A stretch of DNA of 28,080 nucleotides from Hyphomicrobiales bacterium. Its GTDB lineage: Bacteria; Pseudomonadota; Alphaproteobacteria; Rhizobiales; Aestuariivirgaceae. How positions within the stretch are numbered: the first letter of the stretch is position 1; each line of letters starts with the position of its first letter. The notes below the pieces were generated by a model. That model did no database searches and was not told where the DNA came from. It worked only from the letters and a program-made list of their open reading frames with translations. A program made the translations under genes and the position numbers. Shown piece after piece: positions 1 to 6,127 of this stretch. Location of the stretch: contig JAMOMM010000441.1 in NCBI GenBank assembly GCA_027067085.1, positions 1 to 28,080 of the forward strand. Direction: 5' to 3'.

Positions 1-180
1 CACCCGCAAAGCGCCGCTATGGTCGCTTTTACCATTTGTAAGTCATGTGGCACGGTATCAGAGTTTTCAGATCAGGCCATTACTAAGCGCATAAACTTAG
101 CTGTAGCCAATCAAAATTTTCACATCGAAAATACCACAATTGAAATCGAAGGGGCCTGTAATAATTGCCTTGAACAATAA
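1..180 (+). CDS. zur: Zur/Fur-family regulator, C-terminal part (gene starts before the window)
   Basis: The frame beginning at base 1 stays open to TAA at 178-180 and gives 59 residues. It contains the two cysteine pairs of the Fur-family dimerisation domain: CKSCG near residue 13 and CNNC near residue 54, with an intervening stretch that ends TIEIEGAC. This layout (FxxCxxCG ... IEIxGxCxxC) is typical of Zur, the zinc-responsive repressor that binds promoters of zinc uptake genes when loaded with zinc. The DNA-binding winged helix lies outside the window. The gene converges on the kinase remnant downstream and is part of the chromosomal flank. Fur, PerR or Irr cannot be formally excluded from a C-terminal fragment alone. 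Confidence 0.72.
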   Translation, partial: HPQSAAMVAFTICKSCGTVSEFSDQAITKRINLAVANQNFHIENTTIEIEGACNNCLEQ

Positions 181-190
181 TCGTCGAAAT

Positions 191-421
191 TTATGTGAGC
201 TTTAACACCAAGAAGACAACAACCAATGCAAGAATAAATGACACGGCCTGCCAAAACCCCGTAGGGTTGCGTTGAACAAGAGGCAATTGAGCAGCTGACG
301 TAAAAATTTTATTTGGCTTTCGCAAATCAGCTAAAAATTCTGAAAGAGTTTCATAACGTTTGAACGGATCGGGGTGAACTGCTTTTTCCAGCATACCATC
401 AATCCAAGTCGGAATTTTCCT
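191..421 (-). pseudogene. C-terminal remnant of a Ser/Thr protein kinase (kinase/phosphatase fusion type)
   Basis: Reading leftwards from 421, the frame encodes about 76 residues with the end of a Hanks-type kinase C-lobe (PTWIDGMLEKAVHPDPFKRY, then a SEFLADLRKPN segment) followed by a single C-terminal membrane helix (about 17 hydrophobic residues ending VFLVLKLT). In alphaproteobacteria this tail is typical of bifunctional PP2C-phosphatase/kinase proteins. An in-frame TAA at 422-424 and loss of homology upstream show that the rest of the gene is gone. The break coincides with the edge of a 40-bp repeat at 421-460. I judge it a truncated, non-functional gene. Confidence 0.6.
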
Positions 422-460
422 TTAGAGTCGTTCTGGTTTACATTGAACCAGAACGACCTA
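421..460. repeat. Left copy of a 40-bp inverted repeat flanking the tRNA region; also a hairpin
   Basis: The reverse complement of 421-460 matches 711-750 at 32 of 40 positions by my count, so the two copies flank the tRNA-Arg and terminator in inverted orientation. The left copy is also a self-complementary hairpin with perfect 12-base arms (428-439 and 446-457) and a 6-base loop. There is no T-run, so it is not an obvious intrinsic terminator. Confidence 0.6.
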
Positions 461-479
461 CTTAAGGTATTGATATAAT

Positions 480-556
480 TGGTGATCCCGACAGGAATTG
501 AACCTGTGACCCCCAGATTAGGAATCTGGTGCTCTATCCGACTGAGCTACGGGACC
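480..556 (-). tRNA. tRNA-Arg (anticodon CCT), complete, 3' CCA encoded
   Basis: The minus strand folds as a full tRNA: a 7-bp acceptor stem (GGTCCCG with CGGGATC, one G-T pair), a D arm, an anticodon stem CCAGA/TCTGG with loop TTCCTAA giving anticodon CCT, a T arm with loop TTCAATT, then discriminator A and CCA at 482-480. This reads the rare AGG arginine codon. From base 514 into the 5' half of the tRNA the sequence is repeated at 25166-25208, so the crossover site of the island lies in the anticodon arm. This copy is intact and should be functional. Confidence 0.95.
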
Positions 557-598
557 ATCCAGCACTGCGCAAATATCTTTAGACTAACCAGCGCGCAC

Positions 599-635
599 AA
601 AAAAGGCTCTTGTCAAAAGTTTTAACAAGAGCCTT
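599..635 (-). terminator. Rho-independent terminator downstream of the carD fragment
   Basis: Perfect 11-bp arms, AAGGCTCTTGT at 603-613 and its complement at 625-635, enclose an 11-base loop. On the minus strand the stem is followed by a run of T (plus-strand A at 599-604). It sits after the carD stop codon, so it is the original terminator of carD. Confidence 0.85.
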
Positions 636-647
636 AAACCTATTAGA

Positions 648-690
648 GCGTTTCATGTTTTGTTTGAATCACAAACAGGGCATGAAACGC
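648..690. repeat. REP-like nested palindrome
   Basis: Outer arms GCGTTTCATG (648-657) and CATGAAACGC (681-690) enclose inner arms TGTTTG (661-666) and CAAACA (672-677). The design resembles short palindromic intergenic repeats common in alphaproteobacteria. No T-run follows on either strand. A second copy lies at 25300-25342. Confidence 0.6.
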
Positions 691-710
691 CGTAGTTTCA
701 ATCACTTAAA

Positions 711-750
711 TAGGTCGTTCTAGGTCAATGAAGACATGAATGACTCTAGA
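711..750. repeat. Right copy of the 40-bp inverted repeat flanking the tRNA region
   Basis: Matches the reverse complement of 421-460 at 32 of 40 positions, including an uninterrupted 11-base start (TAGGTCGTTCT) and a shared GACTCTA near the end. It lies between the carD stop codon and the REP-like palindrome. It is also present in the second repeat copy at 25363-25402, where it has no left partner. Confidence 0.55.
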
Positions 751-763
751 AGCAGTTCTAATA

Positions 764-1096
764 TTATGCTGCTGCTTCTGTTGATTTATCATCGTCTTTG
801 TCTTCTTTAGGTATGCGGTACTTAGAGCCACGCATAACAATTTCCATCTCTTCAATGGCTTGTTTGTCATCATACTTTTTGACAACAGCCACTTCACGAG
901 ACATCCGATCAAGAGCCAACTCATATAATTGACGTTCTGAATAGGACTGTTCAGGCTGAGCTTCTGTGCGGAAAAGATCACGCACAACTTCAGACACAAG
1001 GATTAAATCACCCGAATTGATTTTCGCTTCATATTCTTGCGCACGTCTAGACCACATGGTCCGCTTAATCCGAGGACGCCCTTCAAGCACTTTCAA
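764..1096 (-). pseudogene. carD: CarD/CdnL-family regulator, C-terminal fragment
   Basis: About 110 residues match the C-terminal helical DNA-binding domain of alphaproteobacterial CarD (GRPRIKRTMWSRRAQEYEAK, then a conserved SGDL...SEVVRDL block and a PEQSYSERQLYE block), ending in an acidic tail at TAA 766-764. CarD binds the RNA polymerase beta subunit and stabilises open promoter complexes at rRNA and housekeeping promoters. The N-terminal RNA-polymerase-interaction (Tudor-like) domain is missing. Upstream of about 1096 the frame passes into unrelated sequence from a coiled-coil gene fragment. The same truncated gene is present in both repeat copies, so truncation preceded duplication. 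Since CarD is usually important for growth, an intact copy is expected elsewhere. Confidence 0.8.
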
Positions 1097-1105
1097 GCAC
1101 GCGGC

Positions 1106-1322
1106 TTTGCTCAGTTGATGTCTTAACATGCCCCTGTAGCTGAGAAAGCAAATCTTTACGGTCGCTTTTCATCTGATCAAGCAAACCATCACGAACCCTT
1201 TTATCGATCTTTAGTGACATTACTTGTTCTTGTAGTTTCTTCAACTCATCTAATTGTACTGTTTCCCCAACTGGTGCGACAGGTTCCGACTTATCGTGAC
1301 TGGTCGCGACATGACAGGACAT
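1106..1322 (-). pseudogene. Fragment of a coiled-coil protein of the plasmid/phage accessory type
   Basis: The minus-strand frame encodes a polar N-terminal stretch followed by a clear coiled coil (LKKLQEQVMSLKID, then a RDGLLDQMKSDRKDLLSQLQ segment). This pattern resembles the C-terminal half of small helix-turn-helix plus coiled-coil DNA-binding proteins found on alphaproteobacterial plasmids and islands; no helix-turn-helix is visible here. The frame runs into the carD fragment at its 3' end and abuts IS30 remains at its 5' end, so both ends look cut. The family assignment is a weak inference. Confidence 0.35.
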
Positions 1323-1340
1323 ATCGCGACAACTGTCGGA

Positions 1341-1590
1341 CTAACAAATTCCTGCTTTTCTCGAAGCTGAACAACACGTTCTGGTAGATCGACGTAGGGT
1401 CATTATCATATTCGCGACCCAACCATCCAGGTATTTGGGTGGGAGACCATTCCAATGCAAGCTTTTCGGCAACATGATCACGTAAAGTATGGTGTTGTGA
1501 AAGCAGGCAAAATTTAAATCTGAGTATTTGTGTGAGTGCGCGCAGTTCAGCTTGAACAGCACGATAGGCAGCTCTTCCACTTTTGGGCAT
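1341..1590 (-). pseudogene. IS30-family transposase fragment
   Basis: The minus-strand frame holds the characteristic IS30 segment HVAEKLALEWSPTQIPGWLG, then REYDNDP and a SIYQNVL block corresponding to the start of the DDE domain (HETIYRSL in intact relatives). Only about 80 residues of a transposase of more than 300 remain. The catalytic acidic residues are absent and the sequence changes frame near 1360. It is one of several mobile-element scars stacked between carD and the sulfotransferase gene. Confidence 0.7.
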
Positions 1591-1596
1591 TTCATA

Positions 1597-1640
1597 TCCT
1601 TCATTGCAAACATCTAAACATCAGATATTGCAATGAAGGA
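1597..1640. repeat. 13-bp perfect inverted repeat between the IS30 and IS3 remnants
   Basis: TCCTTCATTGCAA at 1597-1609 and its exact complement at 1628-1640 enclose an 18-base spacer that itself contains ATCT/AGAT. It lies at the junction between the two transposase fragments and may be a rearranged IS end or a fold-back junction. Repeated at 26249-26292. Confidence 0.6.
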
Positions 1641-1647
1641 GTGAATT

Positions 1648-1930
1648 CACCGTTGCCTTTTTTAAAATATTCCTCTCCTCACGCCTTACACAGGAAGCGG
1701 TTTTCTTTTCTGAGATCTGAAATTTCACGCTCTAGGTCAGATTAAGCTGAAGGTTTCTCTGGGTTTTTACGGTCTGGTTGTATCCACTTGCACAGCGCTG
1801 AAAACCCAACATTTATATCGCTAGCTAGCTGCTTTCGTATCGGCCCACTTGTCAACGCTATCCGAACTGCTTCCTGCCTAAATTCTTCTGTACGTTTCGT
1901 TCCCGCTTTCGGTGGTTTTAAAAAAATCAC
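1648..1930 (-). pseudogene. IS3-family transposase OrfA, frameshifted remnant
   Basis: Three minus-strand pieces in shifted frames rebuild an IS3 OrfA. At 1930-1742 there is a helix-turn-helix domain (KRTEEFRQEAVRIALTSG ... ASDINVGFSALCKWIQ). At 1740-1681 there is a leucine-zipper part (SDLEREISDLRKENRFL). At 1680-1648 there is the end piece EERNILKKATV. In an intact element OrfA is one frame and is followed by OrfB with the DDE domain; no OrfB is visible here. The remnant is not functional. Confidence 0.75.
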
Positions 1931-2058
1931 CTGTCACACAACGCATAGTCGTTCTCCTTTTGCGTATAATACGCGGTTAAAAGAGCAGCATAAAGCCGTG
2001 ACAGGTCCAATCTTCTTTTCGGCCTTCACAAAATACGAATTTCAAATTTGTTGTTTGA

Positions 2059-2256
2059 AAGACAAAAGAAAGTCGCTCAGTTTCTGGAATGACAATGATG
2101 CAAGTTCTTCGACGCGCCAATATCACAGCTGTTGCTAAAATTCTAAATGCAAATGTTGCCACCCGTAACTCAAAAGACTTTACTAGTCATATAGTTCAAT
2201 TAAATTACGGTTATTCCCTGCTAGTTAGGATTGCTTCTTTGACCGAACAATTATAA
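2059..2256 (+). pseudogene. PIN-domain (VapC-like) toxin, C-terminal fragment
   Basis: After a TGA at 2056 the plus frame stays open to TAA at 2254-2256. It contains ITAVAKILNANVATRNSKDF, which fits the C-terminal part of VapC/PIN toxins (IAAIA-x-x-x-x-ATRNxxDF, with the catalytic TRN/D region). PIN toxins are RNases paired with VapB antitoxins. The N-terminal acidic residues are missing and no antitoxin gene is seen. It falls in a gap (1931-2377) that holds no intact gene; otherwise I see only a 9-bp inverted repeat (ACCTGTCAC at 1929, complement near 2000) and a GTCACCGTGAC palindrome near 2296. Moderately sure of the family, fairly sure it is broken. Confidence 0.5.
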
Positions 2257-2266
2257 AAAACATAAT
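2239..2266 (+). promoter_or_regulatory. Candidate sigma70-type promoter upstream of the sulfotransferase gene
   Basis: TTGACC at 2239-2244 and CATAAT at 2261-2266 are separated by 16 bases in an AT-rich stretch about 110 bp before the ATG at 2378. This is pattern matching only. Confidence 0.25.
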
Positions 2267-2377
2267 TACTTTCTCTAGAGTTTTAGTAAACCGTCACCGT
2301 GACACCGTAACCCGCAAAATTGAGGGCGAATGCGCAGGATATCAGATGTTCTTTGAGTATAAAACTGGTAGTGTGCC

Positions 2378-3133
2378 ATGATTTTAAGCCATAAACACAG
2401 GTTCTTGTTTATCAAGGGGCGCAAGGTGGGAGGCACCAGCATTGAAATGCTGCTGGCCCCTTATTGCGGTAATTTGGATATTGTTACACCAATCAGCCCA
2501 GCTGATGAAATTCAACGTCTTCTTGCAGGCGGTATACCTCGAAATTACTGTCCTGACCCAGCGATTGAAGCACGGTATTTGCAATTGGTTCGAGACATGA
2601 AGTTTGAAGAAGCGCGCGCAATGCGGGTGCACTCTGATAAGGTGTACCCGTTTTTCAACCATATGTCTGTTACCACGACTGAAAAGCTAGCTAATTTCGA
2701 ACCCAGTGAATTCACGTTGGTATATGCTGTGCGAAACCCCTACGCGAAGATCATATCGTTAGCTAATATGAATCTGTCATTTTCGAATTATAGCGGCGCA
2801 CCGATGATCAACAGCGCAGCAGATATTCGCAGGTCGATCCAGAATTTGTTTGATGCTGACCAATTGTTGTTGGTTCGCAATATAAACCTTTATCGAACCA
2901 AAAGAACTTATAAATACCAGGTAATAATACGGCAGGAACGTCTGGCTAGTGATCTGCGTTATTTGCTGGACCATTTAGGCTTGAGTCACGCTGGCATCAA
3001 AATTCCTCATGCAAAACAGGGATCAATCCGTAAGGAATATGCAACAGAAAGAATGTTTACGCGAGAACAACTGGATATCGTGAACCGAGTTTTTGCCGAT
3101 GAATTCAGCGAAAATGGGTATGAAATGCTCTAG
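2378..3133 (+). CDS. Sulfotransferase-family protein
   Basis: A 251-residue protein. Near the N-terminus is a 5'-phosphosulfate loop (FIKGRKVGGTSIEMLLAPYC, about residues 10-30) and mid-protein a 3'-phosphate site with the usual Arg and Ser (YAVRNPYAKIIS, about residues 115-127). These are the two PAPS-binding elements of the Sulfotransfer_2-type fold, which moves sulfate from PAPS to a hydroxyl, often of a glycan. Length is normal for a single-domain bacterial member. No signal peptide, so it is cytoplasmic. Its proximity to a glycosyltransferase and the capsule locus suggests a polysaccharide or glycolipid acceptor, which is an inference. A plus-strand frame starting at 3133 directly after its stop has no recognisable content. 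An identical copy lies at 27030-27785. Confidence 0.8.
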   Translation: MILSHKHRFLFIKGRKVGGTSIEMLLAPYCGNLDIVTPISPADEIQRLLAGGIPRNYCPDPAIEARYLQLVRDMKFEEARAMRVHSDKVYPFFNHMSVTTTEKLANFEPSEFTLVYAVRNPYAKIISLANMNLSFSNYSGAPMINSAADIRRSIQNLFDADQLLLVRNINLYRTKRTYKYQVIIRQERLASDLRYLLDHLGLSHAGIKIPHAKQGSIRKEYATERMFTREQLDIVNRVFADEFSENGYEML

Positions 3134-3523
3134 TGGTTTGGCGAGTTTTCTATTTTGGGTTTGCTGAATTATGGCTTCCTGCTATGTCGAGCTGCCGTTG
3201 TTTTTTGGATAAACCAATGAGTCTTGCTACTCGTTTGATGCGTTTGGTTTGTTGGACTTGCATAAAAGCGAACGGGTTATATAAAAACCTATTCAACCTA
3301 TTAAAATGTAGGCCAGACATTTTTGATTGCATTGAATTTTTCTATAACTCATAACACAAACATGGTAACGGTGCAGTGCCGTTGCAAACGATTGTGAAAA
3401 ACAGTAATTGTGGAAATTGCATGCTATCTGGCTATTCAGGAAACTTGGGGGTTTCGGTAAAAACGAAGGAGCTGTTTGCTTCGTTTTGTATGGCAACGGA
3501 TAGGATAGTGTGAGGTTTGTTAA
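3134..3523. other. Gene-poor gap between the sulfotransferase and glycosyltransferase genes
   Basis: About 400 bp without a convincing gene. A small ORF at 3421-3513 (30 codons, ATG start, TGA stop) ends just before the glycosyltransferase start and in a different frame. It may be a leader or the decayed N-terminus of the next gene. I see no RNA gene or clear terminator. Confidence 0.4.
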
Positions 3524-3534
3524 AAGGGGGTGAG
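3524..3534 (+). promoter_or_regulatory. Ribosome binding site that points to a TTG start at 3538
   Basis: AAGGGGGTGAG lies 3 bases before TTG at 3538. The upstream in-frame TTG at 3517 has no comparable site, so the later start is preferred. Confidence 0.5.
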
Positions 3535-3537
3535 CAA

Positions 3538-5136
3538 TTGATTGCAAAAGTTGAAGAGTTACAGGAAACAGTTGTGCTAAATTGGTTAAAAACCGAGAAT
3601 GGTAATGACGTTGCCATGGCGCGATTAATTCGACGCAGTAATTGCTTGGACGTGCTGCGCGCAGAATCTAGCGAACAAAACGACAAGTCTGAATTGTGGC
3701 TTTCAAAACGTTTATTTTCTATCAGCGAAACAACTGCTACACTACCAACAATCACATTAGAAATGGATGGTGGGGAATTGTCTTGCGAGGCTGCCTTAGC
3801 ATTTATGGACAATTGGGGCGAGGTTATTAGTATAGTCACGGGCGTGGCTGCTGTTGAACAAGAAATTAAAATTCCAAAAGGTGCATGCAACTTTAAATTA
3901 GGTTTTATGTTGAGAGGTGTCGGTTCTCGCCGCATATTTAAACTGTCATGCCATAATATTGCAATCCCTGGTTCCAAACTATCTTCCGGCATTCGCTGTC
4001 TTATGGTCGTTCGTCAGTATCCATCATATCAACACCTTTATAAATATCCGTTTGTACATCGCCGAGTAATTGGGTACCGACAATTAGGTGTTGAAGTTGA
4101 TGTTTTCAGCTTAGATAGTGTTGGAGAGTTATCGGCTTATGAGTTTGAAGGTATTACTTGTTTGACAGGATCCCTTGAAGAACTCGATGCTATGATCTCA
4201 ACTGGCAGCTACGAAACGGTTATTGTCCACGGTTTGTCACGACATTTTTGGCCAGCCCTCGCACATCATTTACCAACCACGCGAATTATCGGTTGGATAC
4301 ATGGTTCAGAGCTGCATGGCATTCATCGTTTTGCTAGACTTGGACAATCGCCAGATGAACAAAAAAATGCAGATAAGCTACACGGCAAAGTACTGGCATT
4401 TTGGCAAAACCTGTTAAAACCAATACCTAAAAACCTTGAGTTAGTATTTGTGTCAAAATTTTCTGCAAAAACGGCGGTAAAAGACATAGGTTTTAAACGG
4501 TCAGACCATCAAACCCACGTTATTCCCAATCCAATTGATACCGACTTATTTACCTATTTACCCAAACCAGTGGTTCAACGGTTTAAAATCCTTTCTATTC
4601 GTCCGTTTGATACAACATGCTATGCTAATGACATTTCTGTAAAAGTCATTTTAGCACTAGCTGAAAAGCCCTTTTTTGACCAACTGGATATTCGTATAAT
4701 CGGTGATGGCTGTTTGTTTGACAAGACGTTAGAACCGTTGTTGGCATTGACGAATGTAACAATCGAAAAAAGGTTTCTGCGCCAGTATGAAATTGCGCAG
4801 TTGTATAAAAAGTATGGTATCTTTCTGGTACCTTCGCGAATGGATACCCATGGTGTTTCTCGGGACGAAGCGATGGCATCAGGGCTGGTTCCAGTAACCA
4901 ATGCCGTTTCTGCAATCCCTGAATATACAGATAACAATTGCGCTATTTTAGCAGCTACTGATGACCACCAAGTCATGGCGGATGGTATTGAGAAAATTAT
5001 ATTGGAACCGGATCTTTTTTCCAAGATGTCATTTGCAGCGGCACAAAAGGTAAGATCGCTAACAAGCTCTGATATTGTTATTCCAAAAGAGATCGCCTTG
5101 ATTGATAAACCTTGTATGGTACAAAGAGGGCGCTAA
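3538..5136 (+). CDS. GT4-family glycosyltransferase with an N-terminal domain of unknown type
   Basis: About 532 residues from the TTG at 3538. The C-terminal half is a GT-B fold retaining glycosyltransferase: an IPNPIDTDLF loop at about 329-338, then PSRMDTHGVSRDEAMASG at about 432-449, with the acidic pair D436 and E444 at the spacing of the GT4 E-x7-E motif (first position D) and a following VPVTNAVSAIPE segment. The first ~150 residues look beta-rich and match nothing I recognise. The protein probably transfers a sugar from a nucleotide donor to a glycan at the inner membrane. It overlaps no neighbour, and the next sulfotransferase gene starts 5 bp after its stop, which suggests co-transcription. 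Donor and acceptor cannot be read from sequence. Confidence 0.8.
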   Translation: MIAKVEELQETVVLNWLKTENGNDVAMARLIRRSNCLDVLRAESSEQNDKSELWLSKRLFSISETTATLPTITLEMDGGELSCEAALAFMDNWGEVISIVTGVAAVEQEIKIPKGACNFKLGFMLRGVGSRRIFKLSCHNIAIPGSKLSSGIRCLMVVRQYPSYQHLYKYPFVHRRVIGYRQLGVEVDVFSLDSVGELSAYEFEGITCLTGSLEELDAMISTGSYETVIVHGLSRHFWPALAHHLPTTRIIGWIHGSELHGIHRFARLGQSPDEQKNADKLHGKVLAFWQNLLKPIPKNLELVFVSKFSAKTAVKDIGFKRSDHQTHVIPNPIDTDLFTYLPKPVVQRFKILSIRPFDTTCYANDISVKVILALAEKPFFDQLDIRIIGDGCLFDKTLEPLLALTNVTIEKRFLRQYEIAQLYKKYGIFLVPSRMDTHGVSRDEAMASGLVPVTNAVSAIPEYTDNNCAILAATDDHQVMADGIEKIILEPDLFSKMSFAAAQKVRSLTSSDIVIPKEIALIDKPCMVQRGR

Positions 5137-5141
5137 TCGTT

Positions 5142-5894
5142 ATGAGACCTCATCTTTATATTGCAGGAATGGGCAGATCTGGCAGCACTTTATTAGCCAA
5201 TTGGTTAACTGAACCCAATAGCCAGATTGTTTTCTGTGAGCCCAATTTTTTTTCACATGAGATATCGGTAAAACTGAATAAACAATTCATAGATTTTGGC
5301 TTGAGCTTAAAAGGTATCAACCTAGACCAAACGCAGGATACTCAAGAGTGGTTGCGAAAATTAACGGGAGAACAATTGCAGGGAAGGAAATGGGGTTTCA
5401 AAGAAGTTCTTGGTGAAAGCCATTTGCATTGTCTGGAAGAGTTACAACCTGAATTTATTATCATTTCTGTTCGAAACATAAGAGACATTTTTCTCAGTTT
5501 TATTGAAAAACATCAAACACAGAATAACGAAAACCGGTTCCCAGGCCAGTGGTCACTTGATTATTGTATGGAAGAATCAGTCAAAATGGTTGATTTCGTT
5601 GAACGTCTGAAACAAGAAAACCAACCACATATTGTGTCTCGATATGAAGATTTTGTAAATTCCCCTGAAAAAAGACAGGAGATTGAAAATGCCAGCGGTT
5701 GGCATGGTGGTGGGAATTTGTCACGGCATCTTGCACTATTTGACCGAAAATTTGAGCAAGAGCGACATAAAGGAAAACTTTCGATGCAGGTTAGAAACAA
5801 TATGTCCAGAGAAATAGATCTTAAATTTTTTGCCATGGCAGAAGCTCTTGTGAAATCTTGCCAAAGATACCAAATGTACTTTAATTATAGCTAA
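5142..5894 (+). CDS. Sulfotransferase-family protein
   Basis: A 250-residue protein from ATG 5142, preceded by AGAGGG; an in-frame TTG at 5112 would overlap the previous gene and lacks a good site. PAPS-binding elements are clear: IAGMGRSGSTLLANWL at about residues 6-21 (5'-phosphosulfate loop) and SVRNIRDIFLSF at about residues 108-119 (3'-phosphate site with Arg). The remainder is alpha/beta with a conserved SRYEDFV segment typical of bacterial sulfotransferases. It is unrelated in detail to the gene at 2378, so the locus encodes two different sulfotransferases. Tight linkage to the GT4 gene (5-bp gap) suggests that they act on one glycan. Confidence 0.82.
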   Translation: MRPHLYIAGMGRSGSTLLANWLTEPNSQIVFCEPNFFSHEISVKLNKQFIDFGLSLKGINLDQTQDTQEWLRKLTGEQLQGRKWGFKEVLGESHLHCLEELQPEFIIISVRNIRDIFLSFIEKHQTQNNENRFPGQWSLDYCMEESVKMVDFVERLKQENQPHIVSRYEDFVNSPEKRQEIENASGWHGGGNLSRHLALFDRKFEQERHKGKLSMQVRNNMSREIDLKFFAMAEALVKSCQRYQMYFNYS

Positions 5895-6127
5895 CAAAGA
5901 GTCTTCGAGAATTATCTTTTTGTTGACGTATCCTCGTATTTGTATAAAAAGTGAGGCGTGTATTAAATGTTAGTTTCAACTTAGCGATGAGTTATTCTGT
6001 TAAATGGTGTCTAGCTAAAGAACTGGTGAATATAATTCAACGGGTTTTGGTGTGATATGTTAGTAAATACTGGAATTTTAATTCTATTTTGAATCAAGGA
6101 ATAAAAGTCTGAGGGGGTCAGCGTAGA
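5895..6127. promoter_or_regulatory. Intergenic region probably carrying the capsule-operon promoter
   Basis: A 233-bp AT-rich gap directly before the first export gene and after a functional break in gene content. It ends in a strong GAGGGGG ribosome site before the GTG at 6128. I see no ops/JUMPstart element and no clear -35/-10 pair that I would defend. Confidence 0.3.

Larger units (their letters stand above)
514..3428. repeat. Direct repeat copy 1 (left), at least 2,915 bp
   Basis: The segment from 514 recurs at 25166 with a constant offset of 24,652 bp and runs to the window end. I see only two differences, both G in this copy and A in the other, at 582 and 593. All reading frames inside are otherwise identical. 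The repeat starts inside the anticodon arm of tRNA-Arg. The true right end of the repeat is not visible. Confidence 0.95.

Noticed and set aside
1788..2138. A 116-codon plus-strand frame across the IS3 remnant and the following gap.
   Set aside because: It is antisense to a clear IS3 OrfA remnant over its first part and its product looks like no protein family.
3133..3354. A 73-codon frame directly after the sulfotransferase stop.
   Set aside because: It has no recognisable motif and no ribosome site; the GTG start only overlaps the previous stop by chance.
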